In this document: one piece after another, positions 24,037-32,449 of the stretch
How positions within the stretch are numbered: the stretch's first letter is position 1
Layout of the letters: each line of letters begins with the position of its first letter
Source of the DNA: Desulfovibrio porci
GTDB lineage: Bacteria; Desulfobacterota; Desulfovibrionia; Desulfovibrionales; Desulfovibrionaceae
Direction: 5' to 3'
DNA length: 64,000 nucleotides
Assembly: GCF_009696265.1 (NCBI RefSeq)
Contig: NZ_VUMH01000008.1
Coordinates: 1-64,000 of the forward strand
Notes under the pieces: generated by a model
Seen by the model: the letters and a program-made list of their open reading frames with translations, nothing else
Databases searched by the model: none
What the model was told of the DNA's origin: nothing
Program-made: the position numbers and the translations under genes

Positions 24037-25386
24037 TCAGCGGCTTTTTCCTGCCGTTTCCCCGAAAAAATCGTATTCCGTACGCGCTCGACGCGCTGCT
24101 CCGCTCGTATCCGGCACGGCCCGAAAGCCCGTGACCGCGTAACGCAGGGCATCGGCCGCATGGCTGGCCCAGTCGTGCAGGGGGCCGGAGGCCGGATTTT
24201 CCTGCCGGGGCCGCCAGAGCCGCCGGTAGGAGCGCAGGGCCTTGATGCCGTGGGCGCAGTGCGCAGCGTCGAACCAGAGCCGGGGCAGCAGGCGGCGCGT
24301 GGCGTCAATGCCGTCGGCCAGGGGCAGGGACGGGGCCAGGCTGAAGTTGATGCCCAGGCGCGCCGCGCTTTCCAGACGGCTCTGGCCCGTGCCCAGCTCG
24401 CGCACGCGGATGTCGCGCGGGGCCAGGTGTCGGCCGTAGCAAAAGCCCCGGCCGGGCGCATTTCCGTCCGGTCCGGCCTCTCCCTGGCCCGGCGGCAGGG
24501 CTTTCTGCCGCAGCACATGGGCATAATGGGGCAGGCCTTCGCCGCTGGCCTCGTAATAGTCCAGCATGCGCCACTGGCCCGAAGGTTCCACCTGGAAAAA
24601 CCAGATGGCGGTGGCGTCGTCCATGCCCAGATCCCAGGCCGTATGCACCGGCAGGTCCGGCGCGGGAGAGAGGTTCACGATGCGGCCCTCGTTTTCGGCC
24701 TGATCCAGCAGAGAGGCGTAATAGGCTCCGCGCACAGCCGCCGCGAAGGAGCATTCGAATTCCTGCCGGTATTCGGCCTCGTCCATGCCGCGTCGGGCGG
24801 CGGCCAGTTCCGCCTCCGGCAGGTAGCCGGTGCGGGAGGCCGGAAAGCAGAAGCGCGACCACAAGCCGTCTGCGTCGGCCCCGGCCTGCTGCCAGACGTC
24901 ATAGAGCAGATTGTCCGTGCCGTGCGGCGTGCCGCAGAACAGGGCCCGCCCCTGGCGGTCGGCCAGCATGGGCCGCAGCACCTGGCTCCAGACCCGGCGC
25001 GGCATGTCCGCCGGTTCGTCCAGGACCAGATCGTCCAGGTACAGACCGCGCAAGGCCTCGGCGTTGTCCGTGCCCAGCAGGCGGATGCGCGCGCCGTGGG
25101 GCAGGATGCAGGTCAGTTCGCTTTCCAGAAAGCGCGTGCCCGGCACGGCCCCGGCAAAATGCTTGCAGTAATCCCAGGCAACGGCCTTGGCCTGGCCCAG
25201 AAAGGGTGCGGCGTAGGCGGCCCGCCAGTCCGCGCCGCCACGGCGCAGGGCCTCGCGGATCAGGTCGTTGACCGCGGCCACGGTTTTGCCGAAGCGGCGG
25301 TGGCAGAGCAGCACACAGAAGCGGGTGCGCTCCTGGTGAAAGCGCCACTGCAGCGGGCGCGGGCGATACGGAATCACACAGGGCAT
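24037..25386 (-). CDS. Terminase large subunit
   Basis: A 449-aa packaging motor. The ATPase domain has a Walker A variant HRRFGKTVA (about 29-37) and Walker B LVLDEPAD (about 119-126). The nuclease domain has DLGMDDATAIWFF (about residue 248 on) and a C-terminal DWASHAADALRYAV helix with the conserved His-Asp. It cuts and pumps phage DNA into the prohead. The upstream 104-aa gene ends 4 bases before it, so they are likely co-translated. Confidence 0.9.
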   Translation of the reverse strand: MPCVIPYRPRPLQWRFHQERTRFCVLLCHRRFGKTVAAVNDLIREALRRGGADWRAAYAAPFLGQAKAVAWDYCKHFAGAVPGTRFLESELTCILPHGARIRLLGTDNAEALRGLYLDDLVLDEPADMPRRVWSQVLRPMLADRQGRALFCGTPHGTDNLLYDVWQQAGADADGLWSRFCFPASRTGYLPEAELAAARRGMDEAEYRQEFECSFAAAVRGAYYASLLDQAENEGRIVNLSPAPDLPVHTAWDLGMDDATAIWFFQVEPSGQWRMLDYYEASGEGLPHYAHVLRQKALPPGQGEAGPDGNAPGRGFCYGRHLAPRDIRVRELGTGQSRLESAARLGINFSLAPSLPLADGIDATRRLLPRLWFDAAHCAHGIKALRSYRRLWRPRQENPASGPLHDWASHAADALRYAVTGFRAVPDTSGAARRARTEYDFFGETAGKSR

Positions 25387-25390
25387 GGTT

Positions 25391-25705
25391 TCACTCGTCC
25401 GGGGAGCTTGATTTTTTTTGTTTGCGGGCCGTGGACGCGACGCCCGGCCCGGAGGAGGACGCGCCCCGGCTCGCGGGACCGCCCCAAACCACCACCAGGC
25501 GCCGGGCGGGCGGCTCCGCCGGGGCCGCCGCTTCCCGGAAGGATCGCAGGATTGCGTGCAATTCCTTGATTTCCCTCACGATATCAATACTCTTGTCCGC
25601 GATTTCAGCGTCATCCAGGGTGCGGCTGAGCAGGTCAAGGCGTTTTTCCAGGCTGTCCGGAAGCTTGCCCGGCAACGTGGCGGACGGACGGTCCGGCCGG
25701 GCCAT
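25391..25705 (-). CDS. Small phage protein, possible terminase small subunit
   Basis: A 104-aa protein. Residues 10-60 are helical (LEKRLDLLSRTLDDAEIADK, then VREIKELHAILR) and the rest is basic and disordered. It lies directly upstream of the large terminase, where the small subunit is expected, but no DNA-binding motif is clear. It shares one base with the preceding stop codon. Confidence 0.45.
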   Translation of the reverse strand: MARPDRPSATLPGKLPDSLEKRLDLLSRTLDDAEIADKSIDIVREIKELHAILRSFREAAAPAEPPARRLVVVWGGPASRGASSSGPGVASTARKQKKSSSPDE

Positions 25706-26109
25706 CAGCGCGCACTCCCGTTCAGGGGCGCACCGGCGGCGCAGTGCGGGCCGGGCAGCAGGCGCAGGCGGTCTTCCTGGCGGTCCAGGCCGTGCTCCAG
25801 GCGTTCCAGCAGGCGGTCCAGGCCGGAGATGCGCACGTTCAATGCCTGGATTTCGCCGCGCAGGGCGGCCAGTTCGCCGTGCAGCCCGGCCATGTCGTCG
25901 CCCGCGGGCATTTGCCGCAGATGTTCCTCCAGGGCGCTCAGGCGGCGGGCCGTGGCCGACTCGCGCCGGGCCTCGCGCTGGAGATGCAGCAGATAGTCGT
26001 CGCCGCGCACGAAGATCCGGCGCAGGCTCCAGAGCGCCCAGGCGAACAGGCCCTGGATGACGAGAATCAGCAGCGACGCGCCCGGAGAGGTGAAAATGTC
26101 GGTAAACAC
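25705..26109 (-). CDS. DUF2730-type membrane-anchored coiled-coil protein
   Basis: A 134-aa protein with one N-terminal membrane helix (about residues 10-30, LLILVIQGLFAWALWSL), then a long helical coiled coil (residues 45-115; LHGELAALRGEIQALNVRIS). This make-up matches the DUF2730/Mu gp25-like family found in lysis regions. It follows the holin gene and could be a lysis accessory or spanin-like factor; the exact role is unknown. Confidence 0.6.
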   Translation of the reverse strand: MFTDIFTSPGASLLILVIQGLFAWALWSLRRIFVRGDDYLLHLQREARRESATARRLSALEEHLRQMPAGDDMAGLHGELAALRGEIQALNVRISGLDRLLERLEHGLDRQEDRLRLLPGPHCAAGAPLNGSAR

Positions 26110-26125
26110 GGGAACCTCCCTGTCG

Positions 26126-26437
26126 TTAAAATCCCAGGCCGAGCATGCCCAGCAAAAGCGCCATGATCTGATCCAGCGCCGAGGGCGGCAGGCCGTGTCC
26201 CCAGTTCGCGAAGAACAGGGGGATCACAATCAGCCTGCCCACCACTTCCCAGGCGAAGAGCAGGGTCAGAATCCAGCCCAGAAAAGAGCGCCAGAGCCGC
26301 AGGCGGCTGGCGGGCGCGCCGCCCACTTCGGCCTCGTTGATCCGGCTCTGGGCTTCGTTCTGACGGTTGCGGTCCGGCAGAATCTTGCCCAGCCCTCCGG
26401 CCACGCCACCCAGCAGTTTTTCCAGCAGGGACCACAT
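26126..26437 (-). CDS. Holin (3TM type)
   Basis: A 103-aa protein. The ATG overlaps the endolysin stop (ATGA), which sets the start. It opens with an amphipathic segment (MWSLLEKLLGGVAGGLGKIL), then has a charged stretch and two or three hydrophobic segments (FLGWILTLLFAWEVVGRLIV, PLFFANWG, ALLLGMLGLGF), as in the GTA/3TM holin family. It would time lysis by opening the inner membrane. Confidence 0.65.
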   Translation of the reverse strand: MWSLLEKLLGGVAGGLGKILPDRNRQNEAQSRINEAEVGGAPASRLRLWRSFLGWILTLLFAWEVVGRLIVIPLFFANWGHGLPPSALDQIMALLLGMLGLGF

Positions 26438-27120
26438 CAGGCGGCCCCCCGTTCCAGTTCGGCCAGGTATTGCGCCAGGGAGCGCGCGCGGTTGCGCCAG
26501 CCCGCCAGAAAGACCTTCATGGAGGGCCGTCGGGCAGCCAGGTCGCGGTAGAAGGTTTCGCGCAGGCGCAGGCTCAGCCGGGCTGCGTAAAAATCCAGGT
26601 GGGCGGCGGCCAGGGCTTCGGCCAGTTCCAGGGTGCGCGGCCCCATGATCCCGTCCTCGGCGATGGGGCTGTAATGGTCGAGCTGGGCCTCGCCCGTGAC
26701 GTTCATGGCCTGCTGAAGCTGGCGCACGGCGCGCGCCGGACCCATGTTCACCGCGCCGTCGTAGAGGGTCACGGCCAGCGGCAGAGACAGGGCCTTGCAG
26801 TTCAGTTTGTCCCAGAAATGGGTTTTGAACAGCGCCGCGGCCTGAGCCTTGGTGCAGGCCCGGATGTCGTCGGCGTCCACGTCGCCGTCCGTGTCCAGAT
26901 CCAGGCTGTACCAGCCGCACTGGGGCGTGGCGCGTTCCCCGCAGCCGTCGCAGCTGCGGAGCAGGCGGCGGCATTCCTCGCGGGCCTGCCGGGCCAGATC
27001 CTGCACCCAACGCAGGGAGACGCCGTGGTTGGTGAGGCCGCCCGGATCGGACGGGTGGTCGGAAAGGCCGCCCTCCCAGCGGGCGGTGAAGGCATGGGCC
27101 AGTTGAAAGGCGTCGGACAT
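26437..27120 (-). CDS. Endolysin (GH108-type muramidase) with calcium-loop insertion
   Basis: A 227-aa protein; the start MSDAFQLAHAF has AAGGAG upstream. The catalytic motif EGGLSDHPSDPGGLTNHGVS (about 16-35) contains the active Glu of glycosyl hydrolase family 108, which cleaves the glycan backbone of peptidoglycan. The C-terminal half (ITEDGIMGPRTLEL-like) is the matching peptidoglycan-binding domain. Between them, at about residues 75-90, is DLDTDGDVDADDI, an EF-hand/dockerin-like acidic loop that could bind calcium; this is not standard for the family. No signal peptide is seen, so it needs the holin. Confidence 0.8.
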   Translation of the reverse strand: MSDAFQLAHAFTARWEGGLSDHPSDPGGLTNHGVSLRWVQDLARQAREECRRLLRSCDGCGERATPQCGWYSLDLDTDGDVDADDIRACTKAQAAALFKTHFWDKLNCKALSLPLAVTLYDGAVNMGPARAVRQLQQAMNVTGEAQLDHYSPIAEDGIMGPRTLELAEALAAAHLDFYAARLSLRLRETFYRDLAARRPSMKVFLAGWRNRARSLAQYLAELERGAA

Positions 27121-27204
27121 GCTGCGCTCCTTGGCGGGTTGAGATTGCCGCCGCGAAAAACGGCGGCGTGGGTAGAACATGCCAAAAAGTCCGGCGCGCG
27201 TAAG

Positions 27205-27220
27205 ACTGAAAGGTTTCAGT
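27205..27220. promoter_or_regulatory. Dyad upstream of the lysis-structural operon
   Basis: ACTGAAA-GG-TTTCAGT has 7-bp arms and lies 85 bases before the endolysin start and downstream of the Mor-like regulator gene. It is a plausible activator-binding site for the late promoter. Confidence 0.4.
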
Positions 27221-27282
27221 AAGGCGAAAGCCTTGAATGGCGCTGGTCAGCGCGTTTCAGGGGGGGCGACTTCCTCAAAAAT

Positions 27283-27310
27283 CAAAAAAAAAGCCCGCAA
27301 AATCGCGGGG
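27283..27310 (-). terminator. Rho-independent terminator
   Basis: On the minus strand CCCGC-GATTTT-GCGGGC is followed by a run of about nine T. It lies 44 bases after the Mor-like gene and separates it from the lysis-structural operon. Confidence 0.75.
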
Positions 27311-27353
27311 TTGAAATTTTTTTAAGGTTGTTTATTCTTGAGATCGGCAATGA

Positions 27354-27956
27354 TTACATTCTGTTATCCTCATTTTTGAGCCCGGCGTTCGCCTCACTCA
27401 GGGCTGTGGAATCACTCAGGCGGCGGAGCACGCGGGCCTGGACCGGGGCCGAGGCTTCCTTTTTGAGGATCTGCCAGATGCGCCGGTCGGACATGTCGTG
27501 ACGCAGGGCCAGGGCCGCCACGGCTGCGGTGCTGCTCAGGCCGTGGGCTGTATGCTTGCCGAAGGCTTCAATGATTTCCCGCTGGCGCAATTTTTCCCGC
27601 AGGGCATTACAGCGCGGCACATAGACAAAAGTGCCGCCGAAGGCCGCCATGAGCTTGCGCACGCAACGCAGGCCCAGACGGCGGCGCAGGGGGCTGTTGG
27701 CGTCCGGTTCCAGCCGGGGCACGCGCAAATTCCGGCCGCCGTATGCCTGCAGCACGCGCCAGAGCAGGCGCGTATCACGCAGGGCGTCCCAGAGTTGGCG
27801 CACGTTGTCCGGCAAATGGCGCAGGATTTCCTCCCACTCCCGCTCTTCCTGGGCCAGACGCAGGGCGTGCCCCCAGGAGTCGCGCCCGCGCGGCAGAGGG
27901 GGACGCCCCTTGCAGCCCGCGCGGCCGGAAGCGGATGCGGCCTTACTGGCGCACAT
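27354..27956 (-). CDS. Mor-like phage transcription regulator
   Basis: A 200-aa protein. The C-terminal part (about 95-180) has the layout of Mor/C activators: FVYVPR, then an Arg-rich helix (REKLRQREIIEAFGKH) and a helix-turn-helix (AALALRHDMSDRRIWQILKK). The N-terminal half is helical and not recognised. Mor-type proteins switch on phage middle or late genes. It sits directly upstream of the late operon, cut off by a terminator, so it may drive that operon through the dyad at 27205. A small terminase role is the main alternative. Confidence 0.55.
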   Translation of the reverse strand: MCASKAASASGRAGCKGRPPLPRGRDSWGHALRLAQEEREWEEILRHLPDNVRQLWDALRDTRLLWRVLQAYGGRNLRVPRLEPDANSPLRRRLGLRCVRKLMAAFGGTFVYVPRCNALREKLRQREIIEAFGKHTAHGLSSTAAVAALALRHDMSDRRIWQILKKEASAPVQARVLRRLSDSTALSEANAGLKNEDNRM

Positions 27957-28173
27957 GGCAGACCTCCGTTGCGGCGGGGGGAAGGGGCGCGGCGCCGTGT
28001 GCCGGAGGAACGGCTGTCCCCGCGTTTTCGCCGTAAAGCTCCAGGGTTCTGGCCAGCAGGCGGAGGTGGCTGCTGGCCAGGCGCAGTACGGGCCGCTGGC
28101 CGCCGCGTGCTTCGGTTTGCAAAAGCTCCAGCACAGCGCTCAGGTTTTGGATTTCATCATGCAGTTCGGACAT
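27943..28173 (-). CDS. Small phage protein, unknown
   Basis: A 76-aa protein starting at MSELHDEIQNL with GGGAG upstream. It is helical in the first 60 residues and Pro/Ala-rich at the end. It overlaps the Mor-like gene by 14 bases, so they are co-translated. It may be a first-gene regulator or a partner of the Mor-like protein; no family is recognised. Confidence 0.5.
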   Translation of the reverse strand: MSELHDEIQNLSAVLELLQTEARGGQRPVLRLASSHLRLLARTLELYGENAGTAVPPAHGAAPLPPAATEVCHVRQ

Positions 28174-28510
28174 GCTATGCTCCCGTATCAAAGTTTTCCA
28201 TCGCATAAAACTGTTTTCATGTGAATTATCTATTTTTATGTCTGTTTGCAAGAAAAATTATATAATAAAAAGAAAACATTTGATTTAAAATGCTTCCATC
28301 ACGACAGCCTGGATAATACCCGACGACGGAATGGCTCCGGGCGGCGGCAACGCCGCTCAAGGGCGGAAAATTGGTGTTATTTCAAGGAAAATCTTGCCTT
28401 AGGCGCGAAAATGATCTATTTGTTCCAAGAACAGTGCCTATTCTGCATGCTTTTTCCATTTTTTCAAAAGAAAAATTTGCAATTTTCCCTGTATGTTCCG
28501 TCTAACTTCC
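28174..28510. promoter_or_regulatory. Divergent control region between lytic genes and repressor
   Basis: About 340 bases without a gene, clearly AT-rich around 28200-28300. A minus-strand TATAAT lies in the run at about 28256-28266 and could serve the leftward genes. The region plays the role of the phage genetic switch. I see no further repeated operator copies in it. Confidence 0.4.
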
Positions 28511-28527
28511 TTACGTTATTAACGTAA
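28511..28527. promoter_or_regulatory. CI operator candidate
   Basis: TTACGTTA-T-TAACGTAA is a perfect odd-centred palindrome of 17 bp, 13 bases before the CI start codon. Its position suggests autoregulation by the repressor. Confidence 0.65.
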
Positions 28528-28540
28528 AAATGGAAGCGCC

Positions 28541-29224
28541 ATGAACACGACATCCCTTTCTTCCATCGGTGCGCACAACGGTTTTTCCGGACGGCTGCGC
28601 CAGCGCCGCCTGCAGCTCGAACTGCGCAAGCAGGATCTGGCGGCCCAGGTGGGCGTGAGCCTGACCACCATTCAGCAATATGAGAACGGGCAAATGCCCA
28701 AGGGCGAGTATGCCGTGCGTCTTTCCGAGGCGTTGCGCTGCTCCCTGGACTGGCTGCTGGCCGGTAAGGGGGACGCCGACGGCGGCATTCTGGACAAGTC
28801 CGAGGCGCGTCTGGTCATGGTGCCCATGGTGGAGGCGCGGCTTTCGGCGGGCACGGGCAGTTTTGAAACCGGCGGCGAAATCCTGCGCCATTACGCCTTC
28901 CGCTGGGATTTTCTGCACCGCAAGGGCAACCCCGCGCAGATGGTGCTGTTGCGCGTGTCCGGCGACAGCATGCAGCCGCGCATTCTGCACAACGACGTGG
29001 TGCTCATCGACCAGTCCCAGAGCGATCCCGTGCCGGGACGTATTTATGCGGTGGGCGTGGAGGACATGGTCTACCTGAAAATCGTCAACGCCATGCCCGG
29101 CCGTTTGATTCTGAGCAGCGTCAATCCGGACTACGCCCCCATTGAGGCGGATACCGGCGAGCAACTGGCGGATCTGGTGCGGATCATCGGAAGGGCGGTG
29201 TGGGTTGGCCGCGAACTGGATTAG
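28541..29224 (+). CDS. CI/LexA-type prophage repressor with S24 peptidase
   Basis: A 227-aa protein. Residues 15-72 form an XRE helix-turn-helix (RKQDLAAQVGVSLTTIQQYE). Residues 95-220 are an S24 peptidase domain: cleavage site Ala103-Gly104 (LSAGTG), catalytic Ser143 in SGDSMQP and Lys180 in VYLKIV. RecA-stimulated self-cleavage after DNA damage would lift repression. It is transcribed away from the lytic genes, as a CI gene should be, and marks the right end of the recognisable prophage. Confidence 0.85.
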   Translation: MNTTSLSSIGAHNGFSGRLRQRRLQLELRKQDLAAQVGVSLTTIQQYENGQMPKGEYAVRLSEALRCSLDWLLAGKGDADGGILDKSEARLVMVPMVEARLSAGTGSFETGGEILRHYAFRWDFLHRKGNPAQMVLLRVSGDSMQPRILHNDVVLIDQSQSDPVPGRIYAVGVEDMVYLKIVNAMPGRLILSSVNPDYAPIEADTGEQLADLVRIIGRAVWVGRELD

Positions 29225-29282
29225 GGGGCTGTGACGGGTTGGTCCTTTTGCCTGAACATCCCGCTTGAAACCGCGCGCGATC

Positions 29283-30194
29283 TTATTCTTCCGCGCCGCG
29301 CCCGCCTTTTTGGGAGTCCGCTATTTCCCGCTGAAGGTATTCCAGAAATTTTTCAGCGGCCTTTGAAAACACCTGGTATTTTTTCCAGGCGATATCCAGT
29401 CCGACCTCCAGACGCGGCTCCAGGGGCCTGAAACAGAGAGGGCTGTCCCCGGATGTGCTGATGATCCTGTCCAGGCACAGCGCGTAACCCATTCCCTCTT
29501 CCACCATCAGGGCCGCATTGTACAACAGATTGTACTGGGCAATGATGTTCAGTTCATTGAATCCATCCCCCATCCAGCCGGAAATCTCGTTTTTAACCAT
29601 GGACTGCCTGGAAAAAATGAGCGGCAGCCCGCGCAGATCCTTGGGCTTTACCGTCGTATTGGCCGCAAGGGGACTGTCCTTGCGCATCAATACGCCCCAG
29701 ATGTCCGTCACCGGCAGTTTGATGAAATCGTATCGCGACAGGTCCACGGGTTCAATGAATATGCCGAAATCCACCAGGCCTTTGTCCAGCCGTTCCCTGA
29801 CGTCCCCCGCATTCCCGCTGAAAAGATGGTAGAGGATATGGGGATGCGCTTCGCGCAATTTGCGGGCGGCGCGGGCAATCAGGCGCATGGCGTCGGTTTC
29901 GCCGCAGCCGATATGGACATCGCCGCTGATGGTTGTATTTGACGCGCTGAATTCGGACTCCGTCTTCTCCACCAGCGCGAGAATTTCCTGCGCGCGCTTG
30001 CGCAGGAACAGGCCTTCCTCAGTAAGCGAGATCTTCCTTTTCCCGCGTAGAAACAGCGTTTTTCCCAACTCCCCCTCAAGCTCCATCATCTGCCGGGAGA
30101 GCGTGGGCTGCGTGACATGCAGCGCCTCGGCCGCTCCGGAGATGGTTTCTTCCCGTGTCACGGCAAGAAAATAGCGTAGCGTTCTCAATTCCAT
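29283..30194 (-). CDS. LysR-family transcription regulator
   Basis: A 303-aa protein. The start MELRTLRYFLAVTRE is the normal LysR opening; the longer frame adds an unlikely leader. The helix-turn-helix is at residues 16-45 (TISGAAEALHVTQPTLSRQM); the effector-binding domain follows from about residue 90. It faces the hydrolase gene at 30453 across a 258-bp gap, the usual position for a LysR protein controlling a divergent operon. The inducer is unknown. Confidence 0.85.
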   Translation of the reverse strand: MELRTLRYFLAVTREETISGAAEALHVTQPTLSRQMMELEGELGKTLFLRGKRKISLTEEGLFLRKRAQEILALVEKTESEFSASNTTISGDVHIGCGETDAMRLIARAARKLREAHPHILYHLFSGNAGDVRERLDKGLVDFGIFIEPVDLSRYDFIKLPVTDIWGVLMRKDSPLAANTTVKPKDLRGLPLIFSRQSMVKNEISGWMGDGFNELNIIAQYNLLYNAALMVEEGMGYALCLDRIISTSGDSPLCFRPLEPRLEVGLDIAWKKYQVFSKAAEKFLEYLQREIADSQKGGRGAEE

Positions 30195-30452
30195 AACTGT
30201 GTTGCCTTTTGTTGCGGCGGCGCTGCCCGCGCCCGGCGGTCTGACCGGCATGCAGGCAGTATAGCCGCTTTTATTATGCTTGTTAAGCATGGTAAGCTAT
30301 TCAATATAAGTATTTGCTGTTTGCCGCTCTGATCTCTATATCAGGAAAGCAGGAAGATATTGCAGTCGACAAGCGTTGAAAGATTGCTCATGTGTTTGCC
30401 GTAACAGCGTGCCCGGATTACTCTGATCCGGATCAGGAAAAAGGATACTACC

Positions 30453-31499
30453 ATGCGTATACTAAAACAGCTTGGCATGATGACCTCCGTTCTCGGAATG
30501 ATATCTGCGGCCGCCGTGGCGTCAGCGCAGTCAAAGCCGGCCGATGCCGATAATTTCTACAAAAGCAAAAACGTTATCGTACGGGCGGTCATATTCAAAA
30601 ATCAGTACAAAATGACTGTCGCCGGAAATCTTTTCCTGCCTACGGGCATGGATCAGACGGCGAAGCGCGCCGCGATCATCGTGGGGCACCCCATGGGCGC
30701 GGTGAAGGAGCAGAGCGCGGATCTCTACGCCACGAAAATGGCGGAACAGGGTTTTGTCGCCCTGTCCGTGGACCTGGCTTTCTGGGGCGGCAGCGCCGGG
30801 GAACCGCGCAATGCCGTGTCGCCGGACATCTATGCCGAGACCTTCAGCGCCGCTGTGGACTATCTAGGCACCCGGCCCTTTGTGGACCGTGAGCGGATCG
30901 GCGTCATCGGCATCTGCGGCAGCGGCGGTTTCGCCGTCAGCGCCGCCAAGATCGACCCGCGTCTGAAGGCCATTGCCACGATAAGCATGTACGATATGGG
31001 CGCCGCCGGCCGCACCGGCCTCCGGCACGGGCAGAGTGCGGAGCAAAGAAAGAAGCTTCTCGAAGAGGCGGCGGCCCAGCGCTACGTGGAGTTCAGCGGC
31101 GGCGCGACCAGATACACCGGCGGCACCGTTCATGAGCTTACGGAAAAGTCCACGCCCATTGAGCGGGAATTCTTTGAATTTTACCGCACTCCTCGTGGGG
31201 AATTCACCCCCAGGGGCGCTTCCCCGCTGACCACGACGCACCCGACCCTGAGCAGCAACGTGAAGTTCATGAATTTCTATCCGTTCAACGATATTGAAAC
31301 CATTTCTCCACGCCCCATGCTGTTTGTTACGGGTGAAAACGCCCACTCCAGAGAATTCAGCGAAGACGCCTACAAGCGTGCTGCGGAACCCAAGGAGCTG
31401 CTTGTTGTTCCCGGAGCGGGACATGTGGATTTGTATGACCGCACGGGCCTTATCCCCTTTGACAGGCTGGCTGGCTTCTTCGCCCAAAATCTCAAGTGA
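30453..31499 (+). CDS. Secreted alpha/beta hydrolase (Cys-nucleophile type)
   Basis: A 348-aa protein with a Sec signal peptide (residues 1-25, cleavage likely after SAQ or VASA). The fold core shows IIVGHPMGAVKEQ (oxyanion strand), GICGSGG at 153-159 with Cys155 as nucleophile in the elbow, and a C-terminal GAGHVDLYD with the catalytic His. This is the dienelactone-hydrolase-like family common in gut bacteria; the substrate is not known. It is divergent from the LysR gene and is followed by an acetyltransferase and a truncated relative of itself. The 345 bases after it hold no gene I can support. Confidence 0.75.
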   Translation: MRILKQLGMMTSVLGMISAAAVASAQSKPADADNFYKSKNVIVRAVIFKNQYKMTVAGNLFLPTGMDQTAKRAAIIVGHPMGAVKEQSADLYATKMAEQGFVALSVDLAFWGGSAGEPRNAVSPDIYAETFSAAVDYLGTRPFVDRERIGVIGICGSGGFAVSAAKIDPRLKAIATISMYDMGAAGRTGLRHGQSAEQRKKLLEEAAAQRYVEFSGGATRYTGGTVHELTEKSTPIEREFFEFYRTPRGEFTPRGASPLTTTHPTLSSNVKFMNFYPFNDIETISPRPMLFVTGENAHSREFSEDAYKRAAEPKELLVVPGAGHVDLYDRTGLIPFDRLAGFFAQNLK

Positions 31500-31844
31500 C
31501 ATGAGCAACAGATTGTTTCCGGCAGATATGGAAGCGTCCTGTCCGCAATGAAATGTGGGGCCGGATGAAATCATGCCGACCGTGCAAACCTTCTGCTTCC
31601 GTCTCGTTATCTGTGGGCCTCGGCCGTGGAAATGATAAAAACACTGTGGAAGGGGCGGTGAACGGCCCCAACGGCACGACAAGGGCGTGGGCGCAACCGG
31701 GCCGGGCGGCGTCCGGCATGACGCTTCAGCTCTTGAAGCCGCCTGTCACTTGGGAAAACGGGTCTGAGGCTGCCGGTAAAGCTGCGGCGAGTCTTTCAAA
31801 CAAACCTTAAGAATGCATTCGTATAGCATAACAAAGGTGATTCC

Positions 31845-32411
31845 ATGAACCTTGAACAGCTTTTGCAATATCTGAACAGCGGGAACCCTCTGACATGCGG
31901 AACGGAAGCATATGCGCTTATGGAACATTGCACGTATGAAGCCATGCGGCTGACTGCGGAGCTGAACAGCGCATATCACACGCCTGATGAAGTGCGCGAT
32001 TTCATGCGTCGCATTACCGGGCGGGAAATAGACGCTTCCTTCAGACTGTTCCCCCCATTTTATACTGACTTCGGCAAAAATATCCGCTTGGGGAAAAACG
32101 TCTTTATCAATGCCTGCTGCTGTTTTCAGGATCAGGGCGGTATTGATGTGGGGGACGGCGCGCTTATCGGGCATCGCGTCACGCTGGCGACAATCAATCA
32201 CGGCTTGTCTCCCGATGAACGGCATATCCACCATGTCGCCCCCATAGTTATTGGCGAAAACGTCTGGATCGGTTCCGGCGCGACGCTGCTTCCCGGCGTG
32301 ACTGTCGGCGACGGAGCTGTCGTGGCCGCCGGAGCCGTCGTGAGCAAAAGCGTGGAGGCGGGGAGCATTGTGGGCGGCGTTCCCGCAAGATTTATCAGGC
32401 GTGCAGGCTAG
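31845..32411 (+). CDS. Sugar O-acetyltransferase (LacA/Maa family)
   Basis: A 188-aa trimeric hexapeptide-repeat enzyme. The N-terminal helical part (CTYEAMRLTAELNSA) is the Maa-type cap. Repeats such as IDVGDGALIGHRVTL and ENVWIGSGATLLPGVTVGDG build a left-handed beta-helix. The catalytic His is in TINHGLSPD. It transfers acetyl from acetyl-CoA to a sugar or similar acceptor. It ends 38 bases before the truncated hydrolase gene. Confidence 0.85.
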   Translation: MNLEQLLQYLNSGNPLTCGTEAYALMEHCTYEAMRLTAELNSAYHTPDEVRDFMRRITGREIDASFRLFPPFYTDFGKNIRLGKNVFINACCCFQDQGGIDVGDGALIGHRVTLATINHGLSPDERHIHHVAPIVIGENVWIGSGATLLPGVTVGDGAVVAAGAVVSKSVEAGSIVGGVPARFIRRAG

Positions 32412-32449
32412 CCCGGCAAGGCTGGGCGCCAAACAAGGGAAGAACGCGT

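Noticed and set aside
21475..25569. Rightward open frames opposite portal and terminase genes
   Set aside because: Both phage genes have clear motifs; the opposing frames are low-complexity shadows.
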